Positions 42,585 through 51,279 of a stretch of 64,000 nucleotides of DNA are shown piece by piece. The notes under the pieces were generated by a model that worked only from the letters and a program-made list of their open reading frames with translations, was not told where the DNA came from and did no database searches. Position 1 is the first letter of the stretch. Each line of letters begins with the position of its first letter. This DNA comes from CAYVHB01 sp964450865 (GTDB lineage Bacteria; Bacillota; Clostridia; Saccharofermentanales; UBA5734), in contig CAYVHB010000011.1 in NCBI GenBank assembly GCA_964450865.1, positions 29,719 to 93,718 of the forward strand. The letters are read 5' to 3'. The position numbers were made by a program, and so were the translations under genes.

Positions 42585-43313
42585 ATGAAATTGATCGCAT
42601 TGAACACCGCTCTCTTGCTTGTCAATGTAGTGGTCTTTTCCAATGCTTTCCTCAAGGTGCAGCTCATCGGCGGATCGCCGCTCGAATCAGCTGCCGGTAT
42701 TGCAATTGTCTTTTTAAGCATCGTATCTTTTTTCTATTTCAATTTGCAGATCATCAACCAGCCGTCCGGGAAGATTGATCCCAAAGCGACCGTGGATAAA
42801 ATCACGAATCTCGATACATGCCTGAAAGTCCTCGACGACATGGATTACGCCGGCACATTTTCAGCGAAAATTTCGGAAATCAAGCTGCAGATCCAGCAAA
42901 TGAAGAAGAAGCTCACTTTGATCACGGAAATCCTGCTCCAGAAGTTCTCCGCATCAGAAATCAGTTACCAGAAATTCAAGGCGACCCTGGACTCGGCTGA
43001 GACAGTCCTGTGCGCCAATATCAAGAGTATCATCAACAAGATCTCGGCTTTTGATGATGAGGAATATAACCAGCTGAGCAAGGGCCGGTCGCGGCTCAAG
43101 CCGGAGATCGCCAGGCAGAAACTCGACATCTATCAGCAGTACATCAATTATGTAGACCTGGCTGTCGAAGATAATGATGAACTCTTGCTCAGACTGGACA
43201 AACTGCTGCTGGAAATTTCCAAGTTCAACAGCATTGACCCGGGCGCGCTCGATAATATGCAGGCGGTAAAAGACCTGGACAGCCTGATATCCGATACCAG
43301 GTGGTACCGCTAG
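42585..43313 (+). CDS. Membrane-anchored coiled-coil protein of a VWA-TelA operon
   Basis: Product of 242 residues. Two hydrophobic segments (about 3-22 and 36-56) are followed by about 185 helical, Lys/Glu/Leu-rich residues with heptad character, presumably cytoplasmic. No family recognised; its position before VWA and telA recalls XpaC-type partners of TelA, but sequence likeness is not evident. The ATG at 42585 lacks a ribosome binding site. A GAGGGG at 42552-42557 is placed for an in-frame ATT at 42561, so the true start may be earlier. First of three same-strand genes. Confidence 0.65.
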   Translation: MKLIALNTALLLVNVVVFSNAFLKVQLIGGSPLESAAGIAIVFLSIVSFFYFNLQIINQPSGKIDPKATVDKITNLDTCLKVLDDMDYAGTFSAKISEIKLQIQQMKKKLTLITEILLQKFSASEISYQKFKATLDSAETVLCANIKSIINKISAFDDEEYNQLSKGRSRLKPEIARQKLDIYQQYINYVDLAVEDNDELLLRLDKLLLEISKFNSIDPGALDNMQAVKDLDSLISDTRWYR

Positions 43314-43432
43314 GCAAAATGGCTGGCAGTGCGGCCGGAGGCCAACAACCGGGATGAAATCGTGCCTGATATCCGATACCGGGTGATATCAGGTGATATT
43401 TCTGGACATATGCTGAAAGGGAGAAAATAGCG

Positions 43433-45121
43433 ATGAATAAAAAGCCAAAAGCCTTGCTGCTGATTGTGGTCCTGGGCCTGCTTGTTTTCGGCGGCGCCTA
43501 CGGGATCATCAGCCTGACCCGGAATGTCGGCAAGAACAACAGCCAGGTCAGCGAAGAACAGGCTGTGCGAACCTTGAATCGCCTGATCCAGCGAATTACG
43601 GTCAATACCTTGCCGCCGATCAAGGAGCCTGTCGACCTCAAGCCGGCCGACATGCTCGAGGCCCTGCCGGATATTTCTAAATATCCGGCGCAAGTCAGCA
43701 ATACGACCCAGGATTATGTCGAGATCATCTCCTCGACCGAAAAGTCCGGCACCGGGCAGGATGGCTGGCTCGTCGAGATGGCCAATCAGTTTAACCGTTC
43801 GGGTGCCACCATTAACGGGCAGCCTGTATCTGTCATGATCCGGGGTATTGCTTCCGGGGTCGCCCGTGACTACATAGCCTCCGGCAAGTATACACCCGAC
43901 GCCTTCAGCCCGTCGAACGAGCTATGGGGCGATGATCTCCAGGTCCGGGGCATCAAGGTCACCCTTGTCGAGAAAAGACTGGCCGGCAATGTGGCTGGTA
44001 TCGCCGTTGCCAAGAGTAAATATGATACGATCGTGAAAAAATATGGCTCGATCACGGTTCAGACAGTCGCCGAGGCCACGGAAGCCGGGGAATTGGCGAT
44101 GGGCTACACCAACCCGTTTGCCAGTTCAACCGGCGCCAACTTCCTGATGTCCTTGCTGTATACCTATGACCGGGCCAATCCGCTCGGCGAGACCGCCGCC
44201 AATGCTTTCATCAAATTCCAGGCCAATGTACCATTTGTGGCGTATACCACGCTGCAGATGAAAGACTCGGTCAAATCCGGTGTGCTGGATGCTTTTGTTT
44301 TTGAATCCCAGCAATTCGCCAATTCACCGGATATCAACCGCGATTATGTCTTTACGCCCTTTGGCGTGCGCCATGACAATCCAGTCTACGAAATTGGCTC
44401 AATCCCGACGGTAAAGCATGAGATTTTGCAGCAGTTTATTAATTTCTGTAAAACAGCGGAAGCCCAGAAACGCGCCACGGCATTCGGCTTTAACCAGTAC
44501 GATGACTACCGGCTCGAGCTCACCGATATTAATGGCAGTTTGCTGGCTGATGCCCAGACACTCTGGAAAGTTAAAAAAGACAGCAACCGTGATATTATCA
44601 GTGTCTTCGTCGCGGATACATCCGGCAGCATGAACGGCGAACCCCTGAATAATCTCAAGAAATCACTCATCAGCGGCGCAAACTACATTGGCAGCAGTGC
44701 TTCAGTCGGGCTGGTCACTTTCGCCAATGATGTGAACATTGCCCTGCCTATTGCCAGGTTTGACCTGAATCAGCGTTCACTGTTCACCGGTGCCGTGAAA
44801 AACATGAGTGCCGGCGGCGGCACAGCCATGTACGATGCCATTATCGTAGCCGAGCAGATGCTGCTGGAGAAAAAAGCGGAAAATCCCAATGCTAAGCTGA
44901 TGCTCTTTGTCCTGACCGATGGCAATTCCAATGTCGGCAGCAACTTCAGTGATACGCAGAAGATGATCGAAGGGCTGCAGATCCCGGTCTATACGATCGG
45001 ATACAATGCCAATGTGGCAGCCCTGGAACCAATCTCCAGGCTCAACGAAGCAGCCAGTATCAATGCCGACACCGATGACGTGATCTATAAAATCCAGAGC
45101 CTGTTCAATGCCGAAATGTGA
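43433..45121 (+). CDS. Membrane-anchored solute-binding/VWA-domain protein
   Basis: Product of 562 residues; start at 43433 after GGGAG. An N-terminal membrane anchor (8-28, no lipobox) leads to an extracellular-type solute-binding-protein domain (about 95-355: VEIISSTEKSGTGQDGWLVE ... PTVKHEILQQFINFCKTAE). A von Willebrand A domain follows (about 387-555) with MIDAS DTSGSM at 395-400, the GGTAMYDAI threonine and the LTDGNSN aspartate. VWA domains bind metal and ligand proteins. This architecture is known as an uncharacterised family near TelA genes. It probably acts outside the membrane while TelA acts inside. Confidence 0.85.
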   Translation: MNKKPKALLLIVVLGLLVFGGAYGIISLTRNVGKNNSQVSEEQAVRTLNRLIQRITVNTLPPIKEPVDLKPADMLEALPDISKYPAQVSNTTQDYVEIISSTEKSGTGQDGWLVEMANQFNRSGATINGQPVSVMIRGIASGVARDYIASGKYTPDAFSPSNELWGDDLQVRGIKVTLVEKRLAGNVAGIAVAKSKYDTIVKKYGSITVQTVAEATEAGELAMGYTNPFASSTGANFLMSLLYTYDRANPLGETAANAFIKFQANVPFVAYTTLQMKDSVKSGVLDAFVFESQQFANSPDINRDYVFTPFGVRHDNPVYEIGSIPTVKHEILQQFINFCKTAEAQKRATAFGFNQYDDYRLELTDINGSLLADAQTLWKVKKDSNRDIISVFVADTSGSMNGEPLNNLKKSLISGANYIGSSASVGLVTFANDVNIALPIARFDLNQRSLFTGAVKNMSAGGGTAMYDAIIVAEQMLLEKKAENPNAKLMLFVLTDGNSNVGSNFSDTQKMIEGLQIPVYTIGYNANVAALEPISRLNEAASINADTDDVIYKIQSLFNAEM

Positions 45122-45168
45122 GCCAGAATGCCAGAATAGCAGATAGCAGATAGCAGGAGGGAAATAAT

Positions 45169-46305
45169 ATGGCCTTCACCATGCAGGTAGCCAATCCGGA
45201 AGAAATCAAGCAGGAAGTGGCTTTGCAAGTCAGTCCGAACGCGGCCGAACGCAGCGCGCTCAAGCAGCAGGCTGATCTGAACGCGGATGCGCTGATGAGC
45301 ATCAATCTTGATTCGCTGCCGGAGAAAAAGAATTTCATCAACAGCATCGAAAGCTTCGGCAGCGCGGCGATGCAGACTTCGGCCAAGAAAAATTCGCTGC
45401 TCTCTGTGACAGTCGGCAAGCTGGCCCAGGACGGCGGCGAAGGCGGACAAGTGTCAAAAAGCCTGCTGGACCTGCAAAGGGAAATCAAGGATCTTGATCC
45501 GGGACTGGTGGACTTTACCAAGACCGGCCTGCTTGGCGCAATTTTCAATCCGATCCGGGCCTATTTCCAGAAATACGAAAAGGCCGAATCGGTCATTGCC
45601 GATATTGTGGCTTCGCTGAATCGCGGCCGGGGCATCCTGGTTAACGACAACACAACCCTTGAGCTTGAGGAGAACGGCTTGCGCGAACTTTCCAGGAAGA
45701 TCCAGAAGGAAATCGAATTGGGTACCCTGATGGATGAAAGCCTGAGCGCGCGCCTGGCCAAGGCCCGGGAAGATGGCGAAGACCCGGAAAAGATCAAGTT
45801 TATTGAAGAAGAGATCCTGTTCCCGCTCCGCCAGAAGCTGATGGACCTGCAGCAGATGATGATTGTCAACCATCAGGGCATCATCGCCATGGAAATCATC
45901 CGGCGCAACAACAAGGAGCTGATTCGCGGCGTCGACCGGGCCAACAGCGTCACGGTTGCCGCGCTGCGCACGGCTGTGATTGTCGCCAGTGCGCTTTACA
46001 ACCAGCGCATTGTGCTGAAGAAAATCCAGCTGCTCAATGAAACGACCAATAACATGATCAGCTCAACGTCAAAAATGCTCAAAGAGCAGGGTACAGAAAT
46101 CCAGACCCAGTCGATGCAGACCGGTGTTTCAGTCGAGACCCTGAAGGCCTCCTACCAGGATCTGATCGAATCGCTTGAGGCGATCAGCACCTATAAGCAG
46201 CAAGCCTTGCCGGTCATGAAGCAGACGATTGACCTGTTCAGGGAAATGGCAGCCCAGGGCGAGACCGAGATCCAGAAACTGGAAAGAGGCAGCGCCATTA
46301 ACTGA
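45169..46305 (+). CDS. telA: TelA-family (toxic anion resistance) protein
   Basis: Product of 378 residues; start at 45169 after AGGAGGG. All-helical TelA/PF05816 protein: LDLQREIKDLDPGL, FFQKYEKAE-type segment (AYFQKYEKAESVIADIV), DNTTLELEENGL and VDRANSVTVAALRTAVIVA are typical. TelA was linked to tellurite and some antimicrobial resistance, but its activity is unclear and it often pairs with membrane proteins in stress operons. Here it ends a three-gene operon and is followed by a perfect terminator. Confidence 0.9.
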   Translation: MAFTMQVANPEEIKQEVALQVSPNAAERSALKQQADLNADALMSINLDSLPEKKNFINSIESFGSAAMQTSAKKNSLLSVTVGKLAQDGGEGGQVSKSLLDLQREIKDLDPGLVDFTKTGLLGAIFNPIRAYFQKYEKAESVIADIVASLNRGRGILVNDNTTLELEENGLRELSRKIQKEIELGTLMDESLSARLAKAREDGEDPEKIKFIEEEILFPLRQKLMDLQQMMIVNHQGIIAMEIIRRNNKELIRGVDRANSVTVAALRTAVIVASALYNQRIVLKKIQLLNETTNNMISSTSKMLKEQGTEIQTQSMQTGVSVETLKASYQDLIESLEAISTYKQQALPVMKQTIDLFREMAAQGETEIQKLERGSAIN

Positions 46306-46378
46306 TTAAACCAAGGCCGGCTTAACCTGTATAAACCCGTTGCCTTCCGGTGCCGCCACGGTCAGATTAACGGTTAAA

Positions 46379-46405
46379 CGAAAGGCCGGTCCAACCGGCC
46401 TTTCG
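46379..46405 (+). terminator. Terminator of the VWA-TelA operon
   Basis: Perfect 12-bp stem CGAAAGGCCGGT / ACCGGCCTTTCG with a three-base loop, about 75 bases after telA. The T run is inside the stem. Confidence 0.7.
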
Positions 46406-46444
46406 TCAACACGATCGTGGATAATTGCGGTTTTTTGAATAACG

Positions 46445-46476
46445 AGCCCCGGACAAGGTTTTCCTCATCCGGGGCT
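46445..46476 (-). terminator. Hairpin downstream of the DUF134 gene
   Basis: AGCCCCGGA / TCCGGGGCT, 9-bp arms with a 14-base loop. It lies about 50 bases past the DUF134 stop; no strong T tract follows. Confidence 0.5.
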
Positions 46477-46528
46477 TGTTGCTGAGCCTGCTCAAAGAAT
46501 ATCATCCATTCATCTGTTCGTCGATAAA

Positions 46529-47005
46529 CTATTTCTGGCCATGCCATTGGCAACGCCTGCGACAGTACTCACCCTGTTCAGTCTGATCATCGGGGCAACA
46601 TTGCAGTCGTTTTGAATGGCATTTGGGGCATAACGAAACCGCTTCTTGCTCCTGTTCAATATTTTCCAGGCTTTCATCCCATTCCCGGCCACAGTCCATA
46701 CACCGTAAAAGACAGATATTGCGGGTATAGTGTCCGCCTTCGATTTGAATTGACTTGCCATTGATCAGACTGTCGGCTATTTTTTCACGAGCGGCCAACA
46801 GGATACGCTGAAAGGTTGGACGGGACACTTCCATTTGCTTCGCACATTCGGCCTGTTCCAGACCTTCCAGATCCTTTAACCTGATTGCTTCGAGCTCTTC
46901 TATTTTAAGAATATTTTCACCGGAATTCGCAGAATGATCTTGCGGACTGAATTTCAGCACCGTTGGCATATGTTCTATTCTGCGCCATTTAACAGGCCTT
47001 GCCAA
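46529..47005 (-). CDS. DUF134 (UPF0251) DNA-binding-like protein
   Basis: Product of 158 residues. It starts with TTG at 47005 (MARPVKWRRIEHMP, the family's usual beginning) after AAAGGGGG. Helix-turn-helix region: LEGLEQAECAKQMEVSRPTFQRIL. A C-terminal part has cysteine pairs (CLLRCMDCG, CPKCHSKRLQCC, YCRRRC) suggesting metal or Fe-S binding. Family members are small putative regulators in anaerobes, often linked to Mrp/NifX-type genes. Such a gene lies at 13-14 kb here, but they are not adjacent. Confidence 0.87.
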   Translation of the reverse strand: MARPVKWRRIEHMPTVLKFSPQDHSANSGENILKIEELEAIRLKDLEGLEQAECAKQMEVSRPTFQRILLAAREKIADSLINGKSIQIEGGHYTRNICLLRCMDCGREWDESLENIEQEQEAVSLCPKCHSKRLQCCPDDQTEQGEYCRRRCQWHGQK

Positions 47006-47086
47006 AGGAAATCCCCCTTTACCTCATAAACTACACAAATGCTATCATCGGCCAGCAAGGCTGTCAAACCGTCAGGTTATGATCAC

Positions 47087-47983
47087 TTATTTTGTTCTGT
47101 CCAGATACGCCAACAGGGCCGGATAGCCGTTCATATCACGGAGCATTTGTTCTGGCAGTCCGGGTTGCCCGGTCCACGCACCCAGAATGGCGCCCAGCAC
47201 CATGCCCCTGGCCGCCGAATCCCCGCCCGCGGCAGCATTTTTCAGCAGGGTTTCGCTGTAATCAAGCTTATATTTAAAAAGAAGATAAACGACGGCCGGA
47301 AAGGCGTTCTTTGAACTGCACATCTGGCCCAGGATGGGGATTGCTTGCTCCGCTTCCTTATCGAGCAGGGCCCTGGCCGCCTGGTAACGCTGCTGGATCG
47401 TATCGCTTTGCCGGGGGATCAGGGTCGCCAGGCTTTCCAGGGGGCTCACTCCGTCAAGGGCTTCCATAACCACCGTGGCCAATAACGCGGTCACCGCCAG
47501 CAGGTCCGCATTCTGGTGGGTTGCCCGGCACTGCTCTACGGCCGCCGCTACTGCCCTGTCTTTGTCAGCGGCAAAATAAAACAAGGGAGCGGCCATTCTG
47601 GCTGTCCCGCCCAGTTCGTCGGAGACTGAGCCCTCCGCGAGGCCCCTGGCGAGATTGGCCAGCGTATCCCGGGTGGCATGATCTTTGTACCCGGCGTATG
47701 TGCGCATAAAAACGCCGTAATAATCCAGGAAATCCACCCGTTCAAAGGATCTGGATCGAAAAAGGTATTCCAGCAGCATTTTCGTCTGGTCCCCATAATG
47801 CGTCCAGTCCCCGAATGATTTGCCGTGGTGGTATGAATCCACGGGAGGCGCCGTCAAGCCCTTGAGATCCCCGAATAGCGCCCTGATTTTCCCCACATCG
47901 TAAATCCAGTGGGGACCCAAAGCCAGGGCATCCCCCAGAAAAGCACCCAGCAGCATACCATTAATCCGTTGAACCCGCTCCAT
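47087..47983 (-). CDS. ADP-ribosylglycohydrolase family protein
   Basis: Product of 298 residues; start at 47983 (MERVQRINGMLLGAFLGDAL) after AAGGAGGT. The all-helical ADP-ribosylglycohydrolase (DraG/ARH-like) fold shows GAFLGDALALGPHWIYD at the N-terminus and AAGGDSAARGMVLGAILGA as the C-terminal metal-ligand region. The class removes ADP-ribose from proteins or small molecules, though many homologues are uncharacterised. A 107-bp repeat element begins 18 bases upstream of its start codon. Confidence 0.85.
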   Translation of the reverse strand: MERVQRINGMLLGAFLGDALALGPHWIYDVGKIRALFGDLKGLTAPPVDSYHHGKSFGDWTHYGDQTKMLLEYLFRSRSFERVDFLDYYGVFMRTYAGYKDHATRDTLANLARGLAEGSVSDELGGTARMAAPLFYFAADKDRAVAAAVEQCRATHQNADLLAVTALLATVVMEALDGVSPLESLATLIPRQSDTIQQRYQAARALLDKEAEQAIPILGQMCSSKNAFPAVVYLLFKYKLDYSETLLKNAAAGGDSAARGMVLGAILGAWTGQPGLPEQMLRDMNGYPALLAYLDRTK

Positions 47984-48001
47984 AACTGACCTCCTTGTTA
48001 T

Positions 48002-48108
48002 CAACCACGTTACCTGAACGGAAATTTCTCCGTCCGACTGCTATAATCCTGCTCTCCCAGCCACCTTGAGTCATCAACCAGGTAATTTCCGCTTGAGTGA
48101 CGTGGTTG
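48002..48108 (+). repeat. 107-bp inverted-terminus element, copy A
   Basis: Starts CAACCACGT and ends ACGTGGTTG (perfect 9-bp inverted termini). Inside, CGGAAAT near the left end and ATTTCCG near the right extend the dyad imperfectly to about 24 bp per side. No reading frame. It lies between the ADP-ribosylglycohydrolase start and the zinc-ribbon gene stop, and aligns end to end with copies B (inverted) and D. Confidence 0.9.
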
Positions 48109-48109
48109 C

Positions 48110-48943
48110 TTACTTGTCAGCGACCCGGTAGTAATAATCCAATTCACCAATTTTCAAGGTGTCCACGCCGTCGATGAACTGGTAGTATATGGTATGATCG
48201 TCGCCCGGTTTGTCTCTATAGGCTGCTTCTTGCCCGGATACGGCCGGGTCAGGATACCAGCTTTCTTTGACATCGGTCAGATAGATTTTGCCATTGCCGA
48301 CCGCATATTTCCCCTCGCAAACCACGCCACCGCTAATAATATTACCGGAACCGATGATTACATAATGATAGGTTCCGTCGCGCCGGAACAAATACCAGGA
48401 ACCATTATAGCTGCTGCCAGTCGCATATCCGGTGTCAGGATCAACCAGTTGACCAGATGGTCCTTCGGTTGACCACAAACCAATGAGGTTTTCATCAACG
48501 ACAACGAACGCGGGGGTTTCCTTTTCTGTTGTCTTATCCCTGGTATGATCAGGGATGCTGCTTCCATGGGTGCTGCTTCCAGGGGCGCTGGTGCTTGCCC
48601 GCTGAGATGTTACATTGTCCTGATTATCTTTATCTGGCCAGGCAGCCAACTGGACCGTAACAAAAGCAGTGACGACAATGACCAGCAGAAATGCCAGCGC
48701 AACAATCCAGATTTTGCGCTTCTTTTTCGTTTCAGGTCTGCAAACCGGCTGAACATCAGCCCCCGAATTGGCCGGGCTCTTGTCTGTCAGGCTGGTTCCG
48801 CAGATCTGGCAGAAACGGGAGCCGGGCCGAAGCGGCGATTGACATTGCGGACAGAGCTCGGCTGGAGCGGTGAGCCTGATACCGCAATGGGCACAGAAAA
48901 TACCGTTGTCAGGATTATCGCAACCACATCTGTAACATTTCAT
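48110..48943 (-). CDS. Double zinc-ribbon membrane protein
   Basis: Product of 277 residues; start at 48943 after GGGGG. Two zinc ribbons (CYRCGCDNPDNGIFCAHCG and CPQCQSPLRPGSRFCQICG, residues 3-50) precede a basic KKKRK stretch and one membrane helix (about 77-100). A Ser/Thr-rich linker and an outer domain of about 130 residues follow (LIGLWSTEGPSGQLVDPDTG ... YRVADK), with a lipocalin-like W-x-Y pattern that I cannot assign. The gene is flanked by copies A and B of the 107-bp element in opposite orientations. Confidence 0.7.
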   Translation of the reverse strand: MKCYRCGCDNPDNGIFCAHCGIRLTAPAELCPQCQSPLRPGSRFCQICGTSLTDKSPANSGADVQPVCRPETKKKRKIWIVALAFLLVIVVTAFVTVQLAAWPDKDNQDNVTSQRASTSAPGSSTHGSSIPDHTRDKTTEKETPAFVVVDENLIGLWSTEGPSGQLVDPDTGYATGSSYNGSWYLFRRDGTYHYVIIGSGNIISGGVVCEGKYAVGNGKIYLTDVKESWYPDPAVSGQEAAYRDKPGDDHTIYYQFIDGVDTLKIGELDYYYRVADK

Positions 48944-48966
48944 GGTCCAACCCCCTTCGGATTGTG

Positions 48967-49073
48967 TAACCAGGTCACCAGGGCGGAAATAAGTCGGGTG
49001 ATGGCTGAAAGTGGTTGGCAGAGCAGGTTTACAGCAGTCGGTCGGAGAAATTTCCGTTTTGGTTACGTGGTTG
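48967..49073 (-). repeat. 107-bp inverted-terminus element, copy B
   Basis: Reverse complement of the copy A/D sequence, same length. Its terminus reads GCAACCACGTAACC on the minus strand and supplies the last codons (Ala-Thr-Thr) and the TAA stop of the PTS gene. Confidence 0.9.
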
Positions 49074-50484
49074 CCAAAAGAGGTTTAATCTGGGTCACAA
49101 TCGGGTCGGACAGGGTACCGAAGACAACTTGGACACTGTTGCCCGGCATTTTTATGATTGCAGAGGCTCCCAGGGATCTCAGTTCTTTTTCATCGATTTG
49201 TTCCGGGTTTTTGACCACCAGGCGAATCCGAGTGACACAGGCATCGATTTCGACCAGATTCTCCTGACCACCCAGGGCTGACAGGATGTATGCACTTTTT
49301 TTCTTCAAGTCGGAACGAACCGTTGTCGCGCCGGTTTTGGCAGCAGCACCGACGGAAGCGGCGACGGGCCTCGTCTCATCCAGACGACCAGGCGTCGGCA
49401 GGTTGAATTGCATGATGGCCCAGAGGAAGACAAAATAGTAGATCACAGCGAACGCCAGACCCATGGCGATGATCACCAGGGGTTTTGTAGCAATGCCGAA
49501 ACTGAGGACGTAGTCGATCAAGCCCGCTGAAAAGCCAAAACCTGTTCTGACACCCAGGATGGTGCTGACTGCGAGCGAGAGGCCAGTCATCAGGGCGTGA
49601 AAAATGTACAGGATCGGTGCAAGGAACATGAACGAGAATTCGATGGGTTCGGTAATACCGGTCAGGAAAGATGTCAGGGCGATACCAATGAACATTCCAG
49701 AGACCGCTTTGCGGTTTTCCGGTCTAGCCGCGCGGATAATGGCCAGGCAAGCAGCCGGCAGGCCAAACATCATCACGGGGAAGAAACCTGTCATAAAATT
49801 ACCGGCAGTCGGGTCACCCGCAAAGAATCGCGCCAAATCGCCAGTCACGATTTTACCGGTCGTGTTGGTGAATTCGCCAAATTGGAACCAGACCAGGCTG
49901 TTGAGGACGTGATGCAGGCCAACGGGGATCAGGGCCCGGTTGAGGACACCATAGACGCCGGCCCCGCCGGCCCCGCTGCTTACGACAAAATTGCCGAAGC
50001 TGGCAATGCCGTTCTGGATCAGCGGCCAGACATAGCCGGACACGGCGCCGAGGACCAGGCAGGCAAAAGCTGTGACAATGGGCGCGAAGCGTTTGCCCCC
50101 GAAAAAGCCGAGGAAACTGGGCACTTTTATGTCTTTGTATTTGTTGTAGAGCAGGCCGGCCAGGATACCGACGATGATACCAGCCAGGACCCCCATGTTG
50201 ATTTTGTCATTGAAAGTGACCGCGACTTTGGTCAAGACGAAATAGCCCGCAACGGCGGCAATGGCGGCAACACCGTTATTCTCAACCGCAAGGCCGATGG
50301 CAATGCCGATGGCGAAAATCAGGGCCAAATTGTCAAAAATTGCGCCGCCTGCAGCGAACATCCAGGGCAGGTTCAGTACATCAGGGGCACCCAGACGCAA
50401 CAGGATGGCTGCGGCCGGCAGAACAGCGATGGGTGTCATCAGCGCTTTGCCGAGTTTCTGGAGAAAAGCAAGAAACATTTTCAC
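49063..50484 (-). CDS. nagE: PTS EIICB component, N-acetylglucosamine/glucose type
   Basis: Product of 473 residues. GTG at 50484 follows GGGGGG by five bases; an ATG two codons on is possible. Residues 1-375 are EIIC with ten or so helices (GVAAIAAVAGYFVLTKVAV, GLHHVLNSLVWFQFGEF, GITEPIEFSFMFLAP). Residues 395-470 are EIIB with the phospho-Cys in EIDACVTRIRL. No EIIA domain, so it depends on a separate EIIA. The subtype call rests on sequence likeness and the nagB remnant upstream. The C-terminal Ala-Thr-Thr is encoded by element B. Confidence 0.85.
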   Translation of the reverse strand: MKMFLAFLQKLGKALMTPIAVLPAAAILLRLGAPDVLNLPWMFAAGGAIFDNLALIFAIGIAIGLAVENNGVAAIAAVAGYFVLTKVAVTFNDKINMGVLAGIIVGILAGLLYNKYKDIKVPSFLGFFGGKRFAPIVTAFACLVLGAVSGYVWPLIQNGIASFGNFVVSSGAGGAGVYGVLNRALIPVGLHHVLNSLVWFQFGEFTNTTGKIVTGDLARFFAGDPTAGNFMTGFFPVMMFGLPAACLAIIRAARPENRKAVSGMFIGIALTSFLTGITEPIEFSFMFLAPILYIFHALMTGLSLAVSTILGVRTGFGFSAGLIDYVLSFGIATKPLVIIAMGLAFAVIYYFVFLWAIMQFNLPTPGRLDETRPVAASVGAAAKTGATTVRSDLKKKSAYILSALGGQENLVEIDACVTRIRLVVKNPEQIDEKELRSLGASAIIKMPGNSVQVVFGTLSDPIVTQIKPLLATT

Positions 50485-50548
50485 ACGAACCCCCCTGTCA
50501 TTCGATCACTGGATTTTTTGTTTATTTATCCCGTGATTTTTCTGGAAT

Positions 50549-50833
50549 TTACAGGTGATTTTGCAAAATATGGCTGCGAAACCGGTAGTGGCGATAACTT
50601 TGCCCATGGTCAGGCCCCAAGCGGCAATATTCATCAAGGTTGACCGTCCGGATCCCCGAAAAGCCGAGATCACCTTTGCGATACCAGTCGACCCGTTGAC
50701 AATAGGTACCCAATTGGGTCGAACCTGTCGCCAAGCCCAGGACACTGTTGGGGAACAGGATATCCTGGGCTGAGACGATATTGGCGGCTTTACGGCTGAG
50801 GCTCAGGTAATCAGGGGCAGAAATGAGCTTCAT
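50549..50833 (-). pseudogene. nagB: Truncated nagB (glucosamine-6-phosphate deaminase) remnant
   Basis: From ATG at 50833 (AAGGAG upstream) the first 80 residues match NagB (MKLISAPDY, LGLATGSTQLGTY, TVNLDEYCRLGPDHGQSY). The similarity then stops (about 50594) and 14 unrelated residues follow to a stop at 50549. Normal NagB is about 240-270 residues, so two thirds is missing. Catalytic residues downstream are gone, so the product should be inactive. nagE follows on the same strand and keeps its own ribosome binding site. Confidence 0.85.
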
Positions 50834-50924
50834 AAGCTTCTCCTTTGGCCAGTCAGCCATCCAGATCAGGCAGGACGTTTGCTTCTCGGATTCGGGCCGG
50901 GTGAATAAAGAGCCGGGTTCATAG

Positions 50925-50952
50925 AAAAAAGAGCGGAAACACATCCACTCTT
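50925..50952 (-). terminator. Intrinsic terminator in the nag leader (possible attenuator)
   Basis: On the minus strand AAGAGTGG pairs with CCGCTCTT (one G-T) across an eight-base loop and is followed by a T run. It lies between the promoter (50996-51024) and the nagB remnant start, where no gene ends, so it probably acts as an attenuator. Confidence 0.65.
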
Positions 50953-50995
50953 GCCATATAAGGTACACAGATAAAGAATTTGTTAACCTTCTATC

Positions 50996-51024
50996 ATAGT
51001 ATGCAAATATTCATCAATTGTCAA
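50996..51024 (-). promoter_or_regulatory. Promoter of the nagB remnant-nagE unit
   Basis: Minus-strand -35 TTGACA (51019-51024, perfect), 17 bases, -10 TACTAT (50996-51001). The leader to the nagB start is about 155 bases. Confidence 0.75.
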
Positions 51025-51279
51025 TGGGAACGTGCCGTCTGGAACTGTCTTGTTCTTGGCCAATTTTCTGGAAAAATCCGCAATCAGCCAGGCAATGTTT
51101 TCTCAAAGGCAGAAGGAGTATGGTACGATACTGTCATGACCGGCAGCATTTTTATGAAAAAAATAGAGCATGCGTGATGCCTGGAAATGTCTTGCGTCCT
51201 CCGGGCAGTAGTCTGCGCGTCAAGAATTCTGGTATTATCTGACCATGGACATCATTCAAGATAAAGGAAACCGCCAGTT

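Noticed and set aside
46445..46476. Attenuator for the telA operon
   Set aside because: It lies beyond the telA terminator and faces the end of the DUF134 gene; it is better seen as that gene's terminator.
49597..50643. Plus-strand 348-codon frame opposite the PTS gene
   Set aside because: Antisense shadow; product is low-complexity Asp/Gln/His without a family match.
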